The position numbers and the translations under genes are program-made. Below the pieces are notes generated by a model that saw nothing but the letters and a program-made list of their open reading frames with translations, made no database searches and had not been told where the DNA came from. A stretch of 40,311 nt of DNA, taken from assembly GCF_023806465.1 (NCBI RefSeq), contig NZ_JAMSLS010000011.1:1-40311 (forward strand), given 5' to 3'. Positions 16,399-24,444 of this stretch are shown here, piece after piece (position 1 is the stretch's first letter; the number at the start of each line of letters is the position of its first letter). This stretch comes from Thermomicrobium sp. CFH 73360. GTDB lineage: Bacteria; Chloroflexota; Chloroflexia; Thermomicrobiales; Thermomicrobiaceae.

Positions 16399-18558
16399 TC
16401 ACATCACCTCTGGGGCAGCGATGCCAAGCAGCGCGAGGCCGTTGGCAAGCGTCTGTCGCACGGCTGCCACCATCGCGAGCCGCGCCGAGCGTTGCGGTTC
16501 CGGTGCCTGTAACACCGGGCAAACGCGATAGAACTCATTAAAGCGCTTTGCGAGTTCGTAGACGAAGTTCGCGATGATAAGTGGCTTGTATTCGTCCGCC
16601 GCGCGCTGCACCTCGTCCGGGAAGAGTGCGATTTGCTCGATAAGGTCAATCTCCTCCCGCGTCAGATCCTCAAGGGCATACGGTCCTTCCGGGAGTGCAT
16701 CGACCTTCTCCAGAATCCGGCACGCCCGAGCGTGCGCGTATTGGATGTACGGCGCGGCATGCCCCTCAAATGACAATGCTTCCTCAATGTCGAAAACGAT
16801 CACGCGGTTGTTGTCCCGTGAAAGCATGCCGTACTTCAGGCTCCCCAACCCGACCTGACGCGCGACGAGAGCTTTGGTGTCCGGCGGGAGGCTTGGGTTC
16901 TTCTCCTCGATGATTTCCAGTGCCCGCTCAAGGACTTGTCGTGCCACGTCCTCGTACAGCACCACGTTGCCCATGCGGCTACTCATCGCACCGCTTGGCA
17001 GCATGACCGTTTCATATGCCAAGTGGTAGCACTTTGCCGCCTGCTGGAACCCCCACAGTTCCATGACTTTAAAGATCTGTTGCAGATACAGCGTTTGTCG
17101 AACGTCCACTACCCAGATCGCCCGATCGACGTGGTATTGCTCGAACTTCCGTTTTGTTAGGGCGAGATCTTTCGTGGAATAGAGCGTTGTGCCATCCGAG
17201 CGGAGGATGGGCAGCGTCCGGTACGTTTCCTTCTCCAACCCAAGCTTCTCGTCGATCTTGACGACCGGCAGACCTTCACTGATCTCCGCAATCCCGCGTT
17301 CCAGGAGCTCACGGACAATTTGCCGTCCTTCCTCCTCGACTTCGCTCTCGAAGAACCACACATCAAAGTGCACGTCAAGCTCGTCGTAGATCCGATAGAA
17401 CTCCTCCATACTCCAGGCACGGGTCTCTTCCCAGAGCTGGAGGAACTCCGGATCTTTGCGTTCCCAGCGCTGGAACGTCTCCCGAACCTCGCGCTCCCAT
17501 AGCGGGACGTGCGGCCACCAGTCTAACGTCGCTGCCAGCCGACGCCAGCGCTCGTACCACTCTTCAAGCTGGCGAACCCGCTGGATGGCCTTGTCCTCAG
17601 GGGCTTGCTCCGCGACGACGCGTGCCTCCGCTAACTCCTGCTCCAACTGCCGACCGACGATCGACCAGAACTTCACGATGGTCTGCTCATCGTAGAACGC
17701 GTCCGGATTAATCTCACGCCCGTGAGCGATCTGGCCCAGGAGATACGCAATGTCCTCTCCAACCTTATGCACACGCCACAATTCCTTGAGCATCCGGTCG
17801 ATCGCCTGCGGGAAGACCGGATCCGATTGCACGAGTTCGTTCAGCAGCTCGACGACGTCTTGACGATAGTTCAGCCGCCGATCCGCCTCGGCGTAAATCT
17901 CACCGAGCCAGCGTCCCCGCTGCTCGCGTGGCGGCTCCTCTCCGCGATGGAAGCGCAGATAACACCACAAGCACTTAATAACATGCAGGCCGATGTCACC
18001 AATGTAGTTCGCTTCAAGGACATCGAAGCCAACAAAGCGTAAAATTCGGCTCAGCGCATTTCCAAGGCAGACGTTCCGGAGGTGCCCCACGTGGAATGCC
18101 TTGTGGGTATTGGGCTGGGAATACTCCACCATGACTCGCTCGCCACACGGAGCTCCTCGTCCGTAGTTCGCTCCAGCAGCCAAGACTGCCCGCAGCACCT
18201 CATGAGCGAAACGAGCGGTGTCATACACGATATTCAAGTACCCGTTGACCGCCTCCACCCGAGCAAAGTCACCGCGGGTTGAAAGCCAGGTCGCGAGTTC
18301 CTCGGCAATCGCCTGAGCCCGTTCACGCACGCGCTCTTGAACTAGACGCTTGGCTTCCTTCTTAGAAAGGCCAACCGTTGCCGCCTCAAGTTCCTCAGCG
18401 AGTTGCTCGTTGGCAATCTGGTAACACACGGTCGTCGACGTGCCCCACACGCCTGGGAACGGAATCGGCCGCATCTCCAGCGCACGTCGACCGTACCCAA
18501 GGGCTTCTAAGGCTGTGTTGATCAGTTCTGCTGCTCGTTCCGCTTCGCGTTGAAACAT
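16399..18558 (-). CDS. argS: Arginyl-tRNA synthetase
   Basis: This class I synthetase charges tRNA-Arg. The HIGH box is HVGH (residues 156-159, within SQPNTHKAFHVGHLRN). The KMSKS-like loop is degenerate (MSSRMGN), as in many ArgS proteins. The anticodon-binding DALR region is recognisable near the C-terminus (APYIQYAHARACRILEK onward). The N-terminal Add-1 domain occupies about 1-115. At 719 residues it is 100-150 longer than usual. The extra length lies roughly at residues 235-345, a charged helical stretch between the first half of the catalytic fold and the LWEETRAWSMEEFYRIYDEL block. Start codon 18558 follows GGAGG. The gene is 15 bases downstream of the sugar nucleotidyltransferase gene and shares its transcript. 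Confidence 0.92.
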   Translation of the reverse strand: MFQREAERAAELINTALEALGYGRRALEMRPIPFPGVWGTSTTVCYQIANEQLAEELEAATVGLSKKEAKRLVQERVRERAQAIAEELATWLSTRGDFARVEAVNGYLNIVYDTARFAHEVLRAVLAAGANYGRGAPCGERVMVEYSQPNTHKAFHVGHLRNVCLGNALSRILRFVGFDVLEANYIGDIGLHVIKCLWCYLRFHRGEEPPREQRGRWLGEIYAEADRRLNYRQDVVELLNELVQSDPVFPQAIDRMLKELWRVHKVGEDIAYLLGQIAHGREINPDAFYDEQTIVKFWSIVGRQLEQELAEARVVAEQAPEDKAIQRVRQLEEWYERWRRLAATLDWWPHVPLWEREVRETFQRWERKDPEFLQLWEETRAWSMEEFYRIYDELDVHFDVWFFESEVEEEGRQIVRELLERGIAEISEGLPVVKIDEKLGLEKETYRTLPILRSDGTTLYSTKDLALTKRKFEQYHVDRAIWVVDVRQTLYLQQIFKVMELWGFQQAAKCYHLAYETVMLPSGAMSSRMGNVVLYEDVARQVLERALEIIEEKNPSLPPDTKALVARQVGLGSLKYGMLSRDNNRVIVFDIEEALSFEGHAAPYIQYAHARACRILEKVDALPEGPYALEDLTREEIDLIEQIALFPDEVQRAADEYKPLIIANFVYELAKRFNEFYRVCPVLQAPEPQRSARLAMVAAVRQTLANGLALLGIAAPEVM

Positions 18559-18573
18559 CGTGCCTCCGTGTCG

Positions 18574-19353
18574 TCAATGTGTGCTCTGCCCTCCAGCGAG
18601 CGTCGGCTGACACGCGGCGGTCTCAGGATCGCGGTATCCACGTCGTTCTGCCCAGTAGCGATTGGCGCGATGCAAGCTCTCAAACGTCCCGGCATCGCTC
18701 CAGAACCCCCTGAGCTCCACCCAGCGCAACAACCCCAGCTCCAGGTAACGATTGTTCACGTCGGTGATCTCCAGCTCACCGCGCGGCGAGGGTTCCAGTT
18801 CCCGGATGAAATCGAAGACCCGACTGTCGTAAAGGTACAGCCCGGTGACCGCATACGGGCTCTTCGGTTCCTTCGGCTTCTCCTCAATCCGAAGGATCCG
18901 CGTCGGATCATTCGGATCGAACACCGGGCAACCGAAGCGATGTGGGTCAGGAACTCGCGCGAGGAAGATTAACGCGCCGCCGGTAAAACTCTCGACTGCT
19001 GGGCGGATATCCGCATCAGTCGTATTATCGCCTAAAATAACGCAGATATGCTCACCGTCAGCGAACTCCTCACAAAGACTCAAGGCGTCCGCAATCCCAC
19101 GTTCTTCTTCCTGGTACGCATATTCAAGGTGACGGACGCCAAGATGGCGCCCGTTCCGCAAGACACGGAGAAAGTCCCCCGCATGCGGGCCACCAGTCAC
19201 GACCATGATCTCGTCAATACCAGCCTTCACCAGGGTTTGAATGGGGTAGTAGATCATCGGCTGGTCGTAGACGGGCAAGAGGTGCTTGTTCGTCGCAAAC
19301 GTCAGTGGATAGAGCCGCGTTCCCAAGCCCCCTGCGAGGACGACCCCCTTCAT
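18574..19353 (-). CDS. rfbA: Glucose-1-phosphate thymidylyltransferase-like nucleotidyltransferase
   Basis: This 259-residue sugar-nucleotide pyrophosphorylase joins a sugar-1-phosphate to an NTP. The N-terminal signature MKGVVLAGGLGTRLYPLT with the following NKHLLPVYDQPMIYYPI is diagnostic for the RmlA/RfbA family. GDNTTD (metal-binding Asp), RIEEKPKEPKS and GFWSDAGTFESL complete the active site. It is somewhat shorter than classical RmlA (about 290), like the short thermophile forms, so the nucleotide (dTTP or UTP) is not certain. The product would feed rhamnose or other surface glycans; no other rml genes are nearby. GGGGGACGC precedes the start. argS follows in the same operon. Confidence 0.85.
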   Translation of the reverse strand: MKGVVLAGGLGTRLYPLTFATNKHLLPVYDQPMIYYPIQTLVKAGIDEIMVVTGGPHAGDFLRVLRNGRHLGVRHLEYAYQEEERGIADALSLCEEFADGEHICVILGDNTTDADIRPAVESFTGGALIFLARVPDPHRFGCPVFDPNDPTRILRIEEKPKEPKSPYAVTGLYLYDSRVFDFIRELEPSPRGELEITDVNNRYLELGLLRWVELRGFWSDAGTFESLHRANRYWAERRGYRDPETAACQPTLAGGQSTH

Positions 19354-19418
19354 GCGTCCCCCCTGTCGCGTGCCCGCCCTGTGCTCAGCAGCGCTTCCTG
19401 GGCACAGGGCTTGCTCCT

Positions 19419-19424
19419 AGTATA
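19419..19424 (-). promoter_or_regulatory. Possible -10 for the rfbA-argS unit
   Basis: On the minus strand TATACT (complement of 19419-19424) lies about 65 bases before the rfbA start. No good -35 is present, so the call is tentative. Confidence 0.4.
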
Positions 19425-19885
19425 ACGACCGCTTCCCTCTGCCCTGCTTTCTCGCCCTTTCGCGTACTCATGCGATCCGCAGCACGCTCTGACGCGACGC
19501 AACGGTAGCTGCGACGCAACGTGTGTCAGTCGGCGTTGCTCATCTGGATACCTGAGGCTTAAGGCCATGACGGCGTGTGCCAGCCTAGGAAGCATGCCAA
19601 GCGGCCCGCAGCTACCCTCTTTCTCCCCCTTCGCTTGGCCGCCCCCCACCTGGTACGAGCCAAGACTGAAGTGAAATCAAGGTTCCGGCTTGTCCAGGAG
19701 ACCGAAATCGAGTTACCAAAGGAACCGGGGAGCCAAGATCAACACAGACGCTCAGCCGCCAACACGACGAGGTGCGGAACACGCATCCCACACGTGTCGC
19801 TCCGATGCGAGGCTTGTCCGCGCAGATTCAAGACCCCCTTGGTGACAAGTGCCATGATGTCGCTCTCCAAAGGCCGATTCGCCCC
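19425..19885. other. Divergent intergenic region without a recognisable gene
   Basis: This stretch between the rfbA promoter and the TPP-riboswitch promoter has only unsupported open frames. One small feature is a direct repeat GCGACGCAACG at 19494-19504 and 19511-19521 (17-base period). I see no RNA gene or mobile-element end. Confidence 0.45.
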
Positions 19886-19914
19886 TTGACACGCAGGCGT
19901 CGCACGACTACCGT
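19886..19914 (+). promoter_or_regulatory. Promoter of the thiamine-salvage (tenA) operon
   Basis: TTGACA (19886-19891), a 17-base spacer and TACCGT (19909-19914) form a sigma70-type promoter. Transcription would start near 19921, just before the TPP aptamer, which supports the call. Confidence 0.6.
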
Positions 19915-19927
19915 GGAGGTGATGGCG

Positions 19928-20030
19928 TGCCCCGGGAGCTCGGGTGAACCGGGCTGAGAGGGCGGCTGAGCATCCCGCCGCCGACCGGTAGCGACCTGAT
20001 CTGGGTAATACCAGCGAAGGGAGGCCGCAG
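19928..20030 (+). promoter_or_regulatory. TPP riboswitch (THI element)
   Basis: The conserved aptamer blocks occur in order: CTCGGGTG (about 19939-19946), GGGCTGAGAGGG (19951-19962), a variable GC-rich stem, ACCTGATCTGGGTAATACCAGCG (read as ACCTGATCTGGGT plus AATACCAGCG, 19994-20016) and AAGGGAGG closing P1. The CTGAGA and ACCTGATCTGG-GTAATACCAGCG-AAGGGA blocks are the diagnostic TPP-binding core. It lies between a good promoter and two tenA genes, and both the family and its target (thiamine salvage) agree. Ends are approximate because P1 pairing was drawn by eye. Confidence 0.93.
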
Positions 20031-20039
20031 GTCCGCAAG

Positions 20040-20091
20040 TCACCCCCGACGAGAATCGCCAGCCCATTCGAGACGGGTCATTCGGAGGTGA
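20040..20091 (+). promoter_or_regulatory. Shine-Dalgarno-sequestering expression platform
   Basis: TCACCCCCGA (20040-20049) can pair with TCGGAGGTGA (20082-20091), 9 of 10 positions, burying the GGAGGT ribosome-binding site of the first tenA gene. The same TCACCC can instead pair with GGGTGA (19942-19947) inside the aptamer. This gives a simple switch: TPP binding folds the aptamer, releases TCACCC and closes the ribosome-binding site. Pairing is seen in the sequence; the mechanism is inference. Confidence 0.65.
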
Positions 20092-20095
20092 GATG

Positions 20096-20740
20096 ATGTC
20101 TACCCCCCTCCTCGATGAGCTCTTAACCGAAGCGCGCCCCATCTGGGAGGCCATGACAGCACATCCGTTTCTCCGTGAACTCGCCACCGGTCATCTTCCC
20201 CGTGAACGCTTCGACTTTTGGGTGCAGCAAGACTACCGGTTCGTCCAGGACGGACTGCGTTTCCTCGCACTACTCATCGCCCGCGCACCGGACGAAGAAC
20301 TCCGCCGCGGCCTCCTCGATGCAGCGGTTGCCTTCCGCAACGAACTCACCATCTTCGAGGATTATGCCCGTCAACAAGGGCTGCAGCTCGAGGTCGAGCC
20401 CACTCCGGTATGCCTCGGCTATACCAGCTTTCTTCTCGCTACTGCAGCAACCGGCTCGCTCGGAGAGACGCTCGCGGTCCTCTGGGGGGCTGAAAAGGCG
20501 TACTACGACGCCTGGTCCACTGTCCGCCAAGCACTCGGCCTCGCTGAACCCTACGCACGCTGGATCGAGAACTGGACAAGCCCACAGTTCGCCGCGTGGG
20601 TCGATTGGCTCGGAGCACAGCTTGTCCGCTGGTCGAGCACCGCCGAGTATCCGACACTTCGCCGAGCCTTCCTCGCTACAGCACGCTATGAGTACCTGTT
20701 TTGGGACATGGTCTATACCGGCACGACATGGCCGATCTGA
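20096..20740 (+). CDS. tenA: TenA family protein, E class (no catalytic Cys)
   Basis: This 214-residue all-helical TenA/THI-4 family protein probably salvages thiamine breakdown products. Asp46 (in WVQQDYRFVQD) and Glu199 (in ATARYEYLFWD) match the pyrimidine-binding Asp44 and Glu205 of B. subtilis TenA. The active-site Cys region, normally LPCYW, reads VLWGAEKAYYDAW here, so it belongs to the Cys-less TenA_E class. Plant TenA_E members hydrolyse formylamino- and amino-pyrimidine. There are two adjacent ATG codons, at 20093 and 20096; the second has the better 6-base spacing from GGAGGT. It is the first gene behind the TPP riboswitch. Confidence 0.88.
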   Translation: MSTPLLDELLTEARPIWEAMTAHPFLRELATGHLPRERFDFWVQQDYRFVQDGLRFLALLIARAPDEELRRGLLDAAVAFRNELTIFEDYARQQGLQLEVEPTPVCLGYTSFLLATAATGSLGETLAVLWGAEKAYYDAWSTVRQALGLAEPYARWIENWTSPQFAAWVDWLGAQLVRWSSTAEYPTLRRAFLATARYEYLFWDMVYTGTTWPI

Positions 20741-20757
20741 ACGGGAAGGAGTCATCG

Positions 20758-21423
20758 ATGCCTCGCTTTACTGAAGAACTCTGGAATTCAATCGCTGACA
20801 TCTTCGCAGCCATCCTCGCTCATCCTTTCGTTCGTGGCCTGACGGATGGCTCGCTTCCTGAAGATGCCTTTCGCTATTATGTTGTCCAAGACGCCCTATA
20901 CTTACGGGACTATGCACGCTGTCTGGCTCTCGCAGCAGCCAGGTCACCGCGCGATCCTTGGTGTGAACTCTTTGCGGATCATGCCAAAGTTGCGTTGGTC
21001 GTGGAACGCTCGCTCCATGACAGTTTCTTCCGCGAATGGGGACTCTCGCCGGAAGAGATCGCTGCAACTCCATATGCGCCCACAAACTTAGCCTACACCT
21101 CGTATCTCCTTCGCATTGCCTATGATCGCCCCTTCGAGGAACTCCTTGGAGCAGTCCTGCCGTGCTACTGGATCTACTGGGAAGTGGGAAAACACCTGGA
21201 GAAAGCGGGCTCTCCGAATCCACTCTATCAGCGCTGGATCGCGACCTATGCGTCCGAGGAGTATGCCCAGGTCGTGCGGGCGGTCATCGACGTGACCGAC
21301 GAAGCAGTGGCGGATTTCCCCGAGGGACGTCGCGCGGCCGTCCGCGCGCACTTTGTGACCACGTCACGGTACGAATGGATGTTCTGGGACGCTGCCTGGC
21401 GCATGGAGTCCTGGCCGGTCTGA
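20758..21423 (+). CDS. tenA: TenA family protein, C class (thiaminase II / aminopyrimidine hydrolase)
   Basis: This 221-residue homologue of the preceding gene keeps the full catalytic set of B. subtilis TenA: Asp45 (YVVQDALYLRDYARCL), Cys136 (VLPCYWIYWEVG) and Glu206 (SRYEWMFWD). It should hydrolyse aminomethyl-pyrimidine (a base-degraded thiamine product) to hydroxymethylpyrimidine for thiamine salvage in the cytoplasm. The ATG at 20758 follows AAGGAG by 6 bases; a longer frame from 20701 lies inside the first tenA gene. The 17-base gap shows one transcript under the TPP riboswitch. No thiD, thiE or transporter gene is visible here. Confidence 0.92.
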   Translation: MPRFTEELWNSIADIFAAILAHPFVRGLTDGSLPEDAFRYYVVQDALYLRDYARCLALAAARSPRDPWCELFADHAKVALVVERSLHDSFFREWGLSPEEIAATPYAPTNLAYTSYLLRIAYDRPFEELLGAVLPCYWIYWEVGKHLEKAGSPNPLYQRWIATYASEEYAQVVRAVIDVTDEAVADFPEGRRAAVRAHFVTTSRYEWMFWDAAWRMESWPV

Positions 21424-21920
21424 GGCGTCGCGCTGGTTCAAAACCGCGTGAGGATAGCCGTGGGCACGTTCCGCGTGCTGCAACCGTTGTCCTGAGAAGG
21501 ATGACCGCACGCCGCTGACCGTGAATTGCCCGAGGGAGGCCCTGAGGCACGTGATGCGAACGCCACCGTCTCCCAAGCGGTGAAAAGGAGAGGTGGATAC
21601 GGAGACGCTGAACACTCGGGAGCCTCGTTCAGTCCAAGGCTTCTCGCTGGGAACGTTCACGTGACAGAGCGACGTCGACCTGCTCACTCACTCACCCTTC
21701 TCGCCCAGTTCTTCCTTCAAACACAAGCACATGCAGCGAACTCCAGAGACGCTTCGAGCACTCGCCACCTCAGCCCCGCACCAGATGATACTGAGGAAAC
21801 GCCAGGAGCATCACAAGGTCACCAAGTGCAGACATCTTTATCCGCGGCAACCACGTGCGATCACCTGAACCAGTAGACCACCACCTCAGTAGGCGCTGAA
21901 CTCCCTCGCACGTAGGGTGC
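21424..21920. other. Intergenic region after tenA, no gene seen
   Basis: This region of about 500 bases separates the tenA operon from the iron operon promoter. Open frames are short and have no ribosome-binding sites or family resemblance. I see no clear terminator; GGTT/AACC at 21435-21445 gives only a 4-bp stem. Confidence 0.45.
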
Positions 21921-21949
21921 TTGACATGCCCCTGGTCGCTCTCTAGAAT
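21921..21949 (+). promoter_or_regulatory. Promoter of the FTR1 iron-transport operon
   Basis: TTGACA (21921-21926), a 17-base spacer and TAGAAT (21944-21949) form a near-consensus sigma70-type promoter, the best in the window. Transcription would begin near 21956, giving a leader of about 87 bases with two palindromes before the GTG at 22043. Confidence 0.75.
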
Positions 21950-21954
21950 GAATC

Positions 21955-21994
21955 CCGAGTGATTTACTCGGATTTGGTCGCCGGCGACCGAATC
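21955..21994. promoter_or_regulatory. Two adjacent palindromes, possible metal-regulator operator
   Basis: CCGAGT (21955-21960) and ACTCGG (21966-21971) form one inverted repeat around GATTT. Immediately after, 21971-21994 is a 24-base near-perfect palindrome with a 14-base perfect core, GGTCGCCGGCGACC (21976-21989), flanked by GATT and AATC. They cover the presumed transcription start and leader, a usual place for a repressor operator. No Fur or DtxR consensus is recognised, so the binding protein is unknown. Confidence 0.55.
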
Positions 21995-22042
21995 GGGGAA
22001 CGACAGAGCAGATAAATCGCGTTCCAATGAAGGGATGAAGGC

Positions 22043-23176
22043 GTGGGTGTGACGAGGATCCCCATTCGGTCGATGCTTCTTTGTGGAATTTTGGCGCTTG
22101 TTCTCGCAGCATGTCTCTCATCTAACGAGGCACTACCTGGTACCCACTCAGCAAGCCAGTCACCAGCCACAACTGCTCCAACAGCCTCACCCCACACTGG
22201 TCATACAGCGATTTCCCACAAGGATGACACCGAACTCGTCGCGACACTGTACGAGATGCTGGGTCACCTGGAGGCGAGCCGGGCCAACCTTGAGCGAGGG
22301 AACTGGACACTCGTCCAAGCGCATGCGGCTCATCCGACCGCCGAATACTGGGCTAGCGTCGAAGCGGCCCTTACGGCTCGTAACCTCGCCAGCGTCCGCG
22401 GAGCGCTGGATGACTACCTGGAGACGGCGAAGCAGCAGGCCAATGACGCCGCATCACGAAATGACACAGCACGCCAAGCGGTCCAAAATGTGATCCGAAC
22501 CATCGTCGATGAATCTCCAGAACCAAATGTGACGCGTGCTGCAGCACTGGCGCTTCTGGCAGAGTCTATCGCTACCGAGTTCTCTGAGGGTGTTGAGAAC
22601 GGGCGGATCGTGAATGTCGAGGAGTTTCAGGATTCCTGGGGCTTCTTTCACGTTTTGCGTAGCGAGCTTCCAATCGTGCTTTCGACCGCACCAGCAAGTG
22701 GGCAAGGTGCAATAACTGAAGCACAGGAAGACCTGGAGGCACTGGCTCAGACGACCTTCGCACAGTTCTCCGATGCTCCGGGAGCGACGATTGCCGAAGC
22801 TGATACGGCCCGCGAGCGACTGCAACACCTGGCAAGTGAACTGCGCAACGCCTTCGGTATCACTGCTTCAGCGCCCTCTTCAACCGAAGAGCAGCTCTCG
22901 AAGATTCGCGACATGCTCGCAGCCACGTTACAAGCCTACCGCACCGGCGATCCTGACCGGGCCTACGAAGAAGCGGCCAACGCTTACCTAGAGGGTTTCG
23001 AAGCACTCGAGCCAGCATTGCTGGAGCGCGGGCATCGCGAACTCGTCGAACAGCTTGAAAGGGACTTTAAGGCGATCCGCGACGCGATCCGCGCAGGGCG
23101 CCCGGTGGGAGAAGTCGAGCAGCTCATTCGCACTGTAGAGAGCGCGCTCGAGGAGGTTGAGGAGGTGCTCCGGTGA
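22043..23176 (+). CDS. Lipoprotein with FTR1-associated helical domain
   Basis: This 377-residue exported lipoprotein has a signal with lipobox LAAC (Cys24), then a Ser/Thr/Ala/Pro-rich linker (25-55) that includes a His pair in HTGHTAISH, then an all-helical body. The C-terminal 100 residues (GDPDRAYEEAANAYLEGFEALE and onward) resemble the extracytoplasmic N-terminal domain of the next gene (GDRERALRLARQAYLDHFELVE). The product probably binds or delivers iron to the FTR1 permease outside the membrane. The GTG start has AGGGA 7 bases upstream. Its stop overlaps the FTR1 start (GTGA). It is not a recognisable EfeO cupredoxin or imelysin protein. Confidence 0.75.
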   Translation: MGVTRIPIRSMLLCGILALVLAACLSSNEALPGTHSASQSPATTAPTASPHTGHTAISHKDDTELVATLYEMLGHLEASRANLERGNWTLVQAHAAHPTAEYWASVEAALTARNLASVRGALDDYLETAKQQANDAASRNDTARQAVQNVIRTIVDESPEPNVTRAAALALLAESIATEFSEGVENGRIVNVEEFQDSWGFFHVLRSELPIVLSTAPASGQGAITEAQEDLEALAQTTFAQFSDAPGATIAEADTARERLQHLASELRNAFGITASAPSSTEEQLSKIRDMLAATLQAYRTGDPDRAYEEAANAYLEGFEALEPALLERGHRELVEQLERDFKAIRDAIRAGRPVGEVEQLIRTVESALEEVEEVLR

Positions 23177-24444
23177 CCGTCGCTCCGCGGCGCCAATTGG
23201 CAAGGCTTGGATGGTTCGTCACGCTACTCACGGTACTGGTTACGCTCGCCGCACCGTGCGCTGTCGCCGAACCTCCTTCGCCGAGTGTCACCTTGCAGCA
23301 AGAATTGACAGCGATTCGTCAACTCATGCAGGACAGCCAGAAGGCCTACCGGGAAGGAGACCGCGAGCGCGCTCTCCGTCTCGCCCGGCAGGCATACCTT
23401 GACCATTTTGAGCTTGTCGAAATCCCACTCCGCGTTGCCGACCCCAACTTCACGTTCGCGATGGAAGTCAAGTTCGCTCAATGGCGGCAACTCATCGAGC
23501 GCGGGGCGCCATCTTCCGAAATCGAACGGCTTCTCATGGACATCGACAGCGGACTTGTGGAGGTCGAGCGGCTCGTCGGAGGTCCTGGTCTTGCTGCACC
23601 CCTCTTCGTCGGGCTTGCCTCCTTTTCTATCCTGTTTCGCGAAGGGATCGAAGCGATTCTCGTTATCGCCGCCTTGCTCGGCTATTTGGGCACCCATCAA
23701 CCGCGTCTTCGCCGTCCCCTCTGGATCGGAGTCACTCTTGCAATCCCTGCCAGTCTCTTCACCTGGCTGGCTCTCGTTGTGGTCCTGCGGGTGGTTCCGG
23801 TCGGTCGAGAACTCTTAGAGATTGGAATGTCACTCTTGGCGGTGGTGCTGATGATCTCGATCAGCCTCTGGCTATTGCGCCGAATTGACATCCGCCGTTG
23901 GATGGAACACCTCCGAGGGCACGCGTGGGAGGCGATCGCAACCGGCAAGGCATCAGCGGTCGCGCTCCTGGGCTTCACCGCCGTTTACCGCGAAGGCGCA
24001 GAGACAGCAGTCCTGTACCAGTCGCTCCTGCTCATGGCTCGCCGGCTGGAGTTTTGGGTTCTGCTGGGTATCCTCTCGGCTGCCGTTGTTCTGGTGGCAT
24101 TGGGATGGACGATCATCGGCCTTGGCAGACGGCTCCCCTTACGAGCCTTCCTCTCGATCGCAATTCTGATCATTATGATCTTGTCCCTCGCCATCTTGGG
24201 TCACGCGGTATGGGAAGTTCAAATGCTCGGCTATCTCCCAATCTCGGTTCTCCAGCTACCCAATCTGAATCGCAGTCTCCTGGACCTCTTGGGCCTCCAT
24301 CCGACACGAGAGGTTCTCCTGACACAGGCAACACTCGCTGCTGCCTATCTGGCCGCGTGGGGATGGGCCGGCTGGTCCTGGTACCGATCAGCACCAGCAA
24401 AACGTGCGCTGGGAGCAACTGATCGAGGGAGGGGGATCGCGTGA
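23173..24444 (+). CDS. FTR1 family iron permease
   Basis: This 423-residue membrane permease is of the FTR1/EfeU family, importing oxidised iron. It has an N-terminal signal or anchor (about 11-31), an extracytoplasmic helical domain (about 38-135) and then about seven membrane helices (142-405). Both iron-translocation motifs are present: REGIE (156-160, in ILFREGIEAILVIAALLGY) and REGAE (273-277, in AVYREGAETAVLYQ). The GTG start overlaps the previous stop by 4 bases and the stop overlaps the next GTG, giving tight translational coupling. A ferroxidase partner (multicopper oxidase or EfeB peroxidase) is not found here. Confidence 0.92.
   Translation: MTVAPRRQLARLGWFVTLLTVLVTLAAPCAVAEPPSPSVTLQQELTAIRQLMQDSQKAYREGDRERALRLARQAYLDHFELVEIPLRVADPNFTFAMEVKFAQWRQLIERGAPSSEIERLLMDIDSGLVEVERLVGGPGLAAPLFVGLASFSILFREGIEAILVIAALLGYLGTHQPRLRRPLWIGVTLAIPASLFTWLALVVVLRVVPVGRELLEIGMSLLAVVLMISISLWLLRRIDIRRWMEHLRGHAWEAIATGKASAVALLGFTAVYREGAETAVLYQSLLLMARRLEFWVLLGILSAAVVLVALGWTIIGLGRRLPLRAFLSIAILIIMILSLAILGHAVWEVQMLGYLPISVLQLPNLNRSLLDLLGLHPTREVLLTQATLAAAYLAAWGWAGWSWYRSAPAKRALGATDRGRGIA

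Noticed and set aside
21425-21460. tRNA-like GGTTCAAAACC
   Set aside because: It resembles a T-loop but lacks a 5-bp T stem, an acceptor stem and any anticodon arm upstream.
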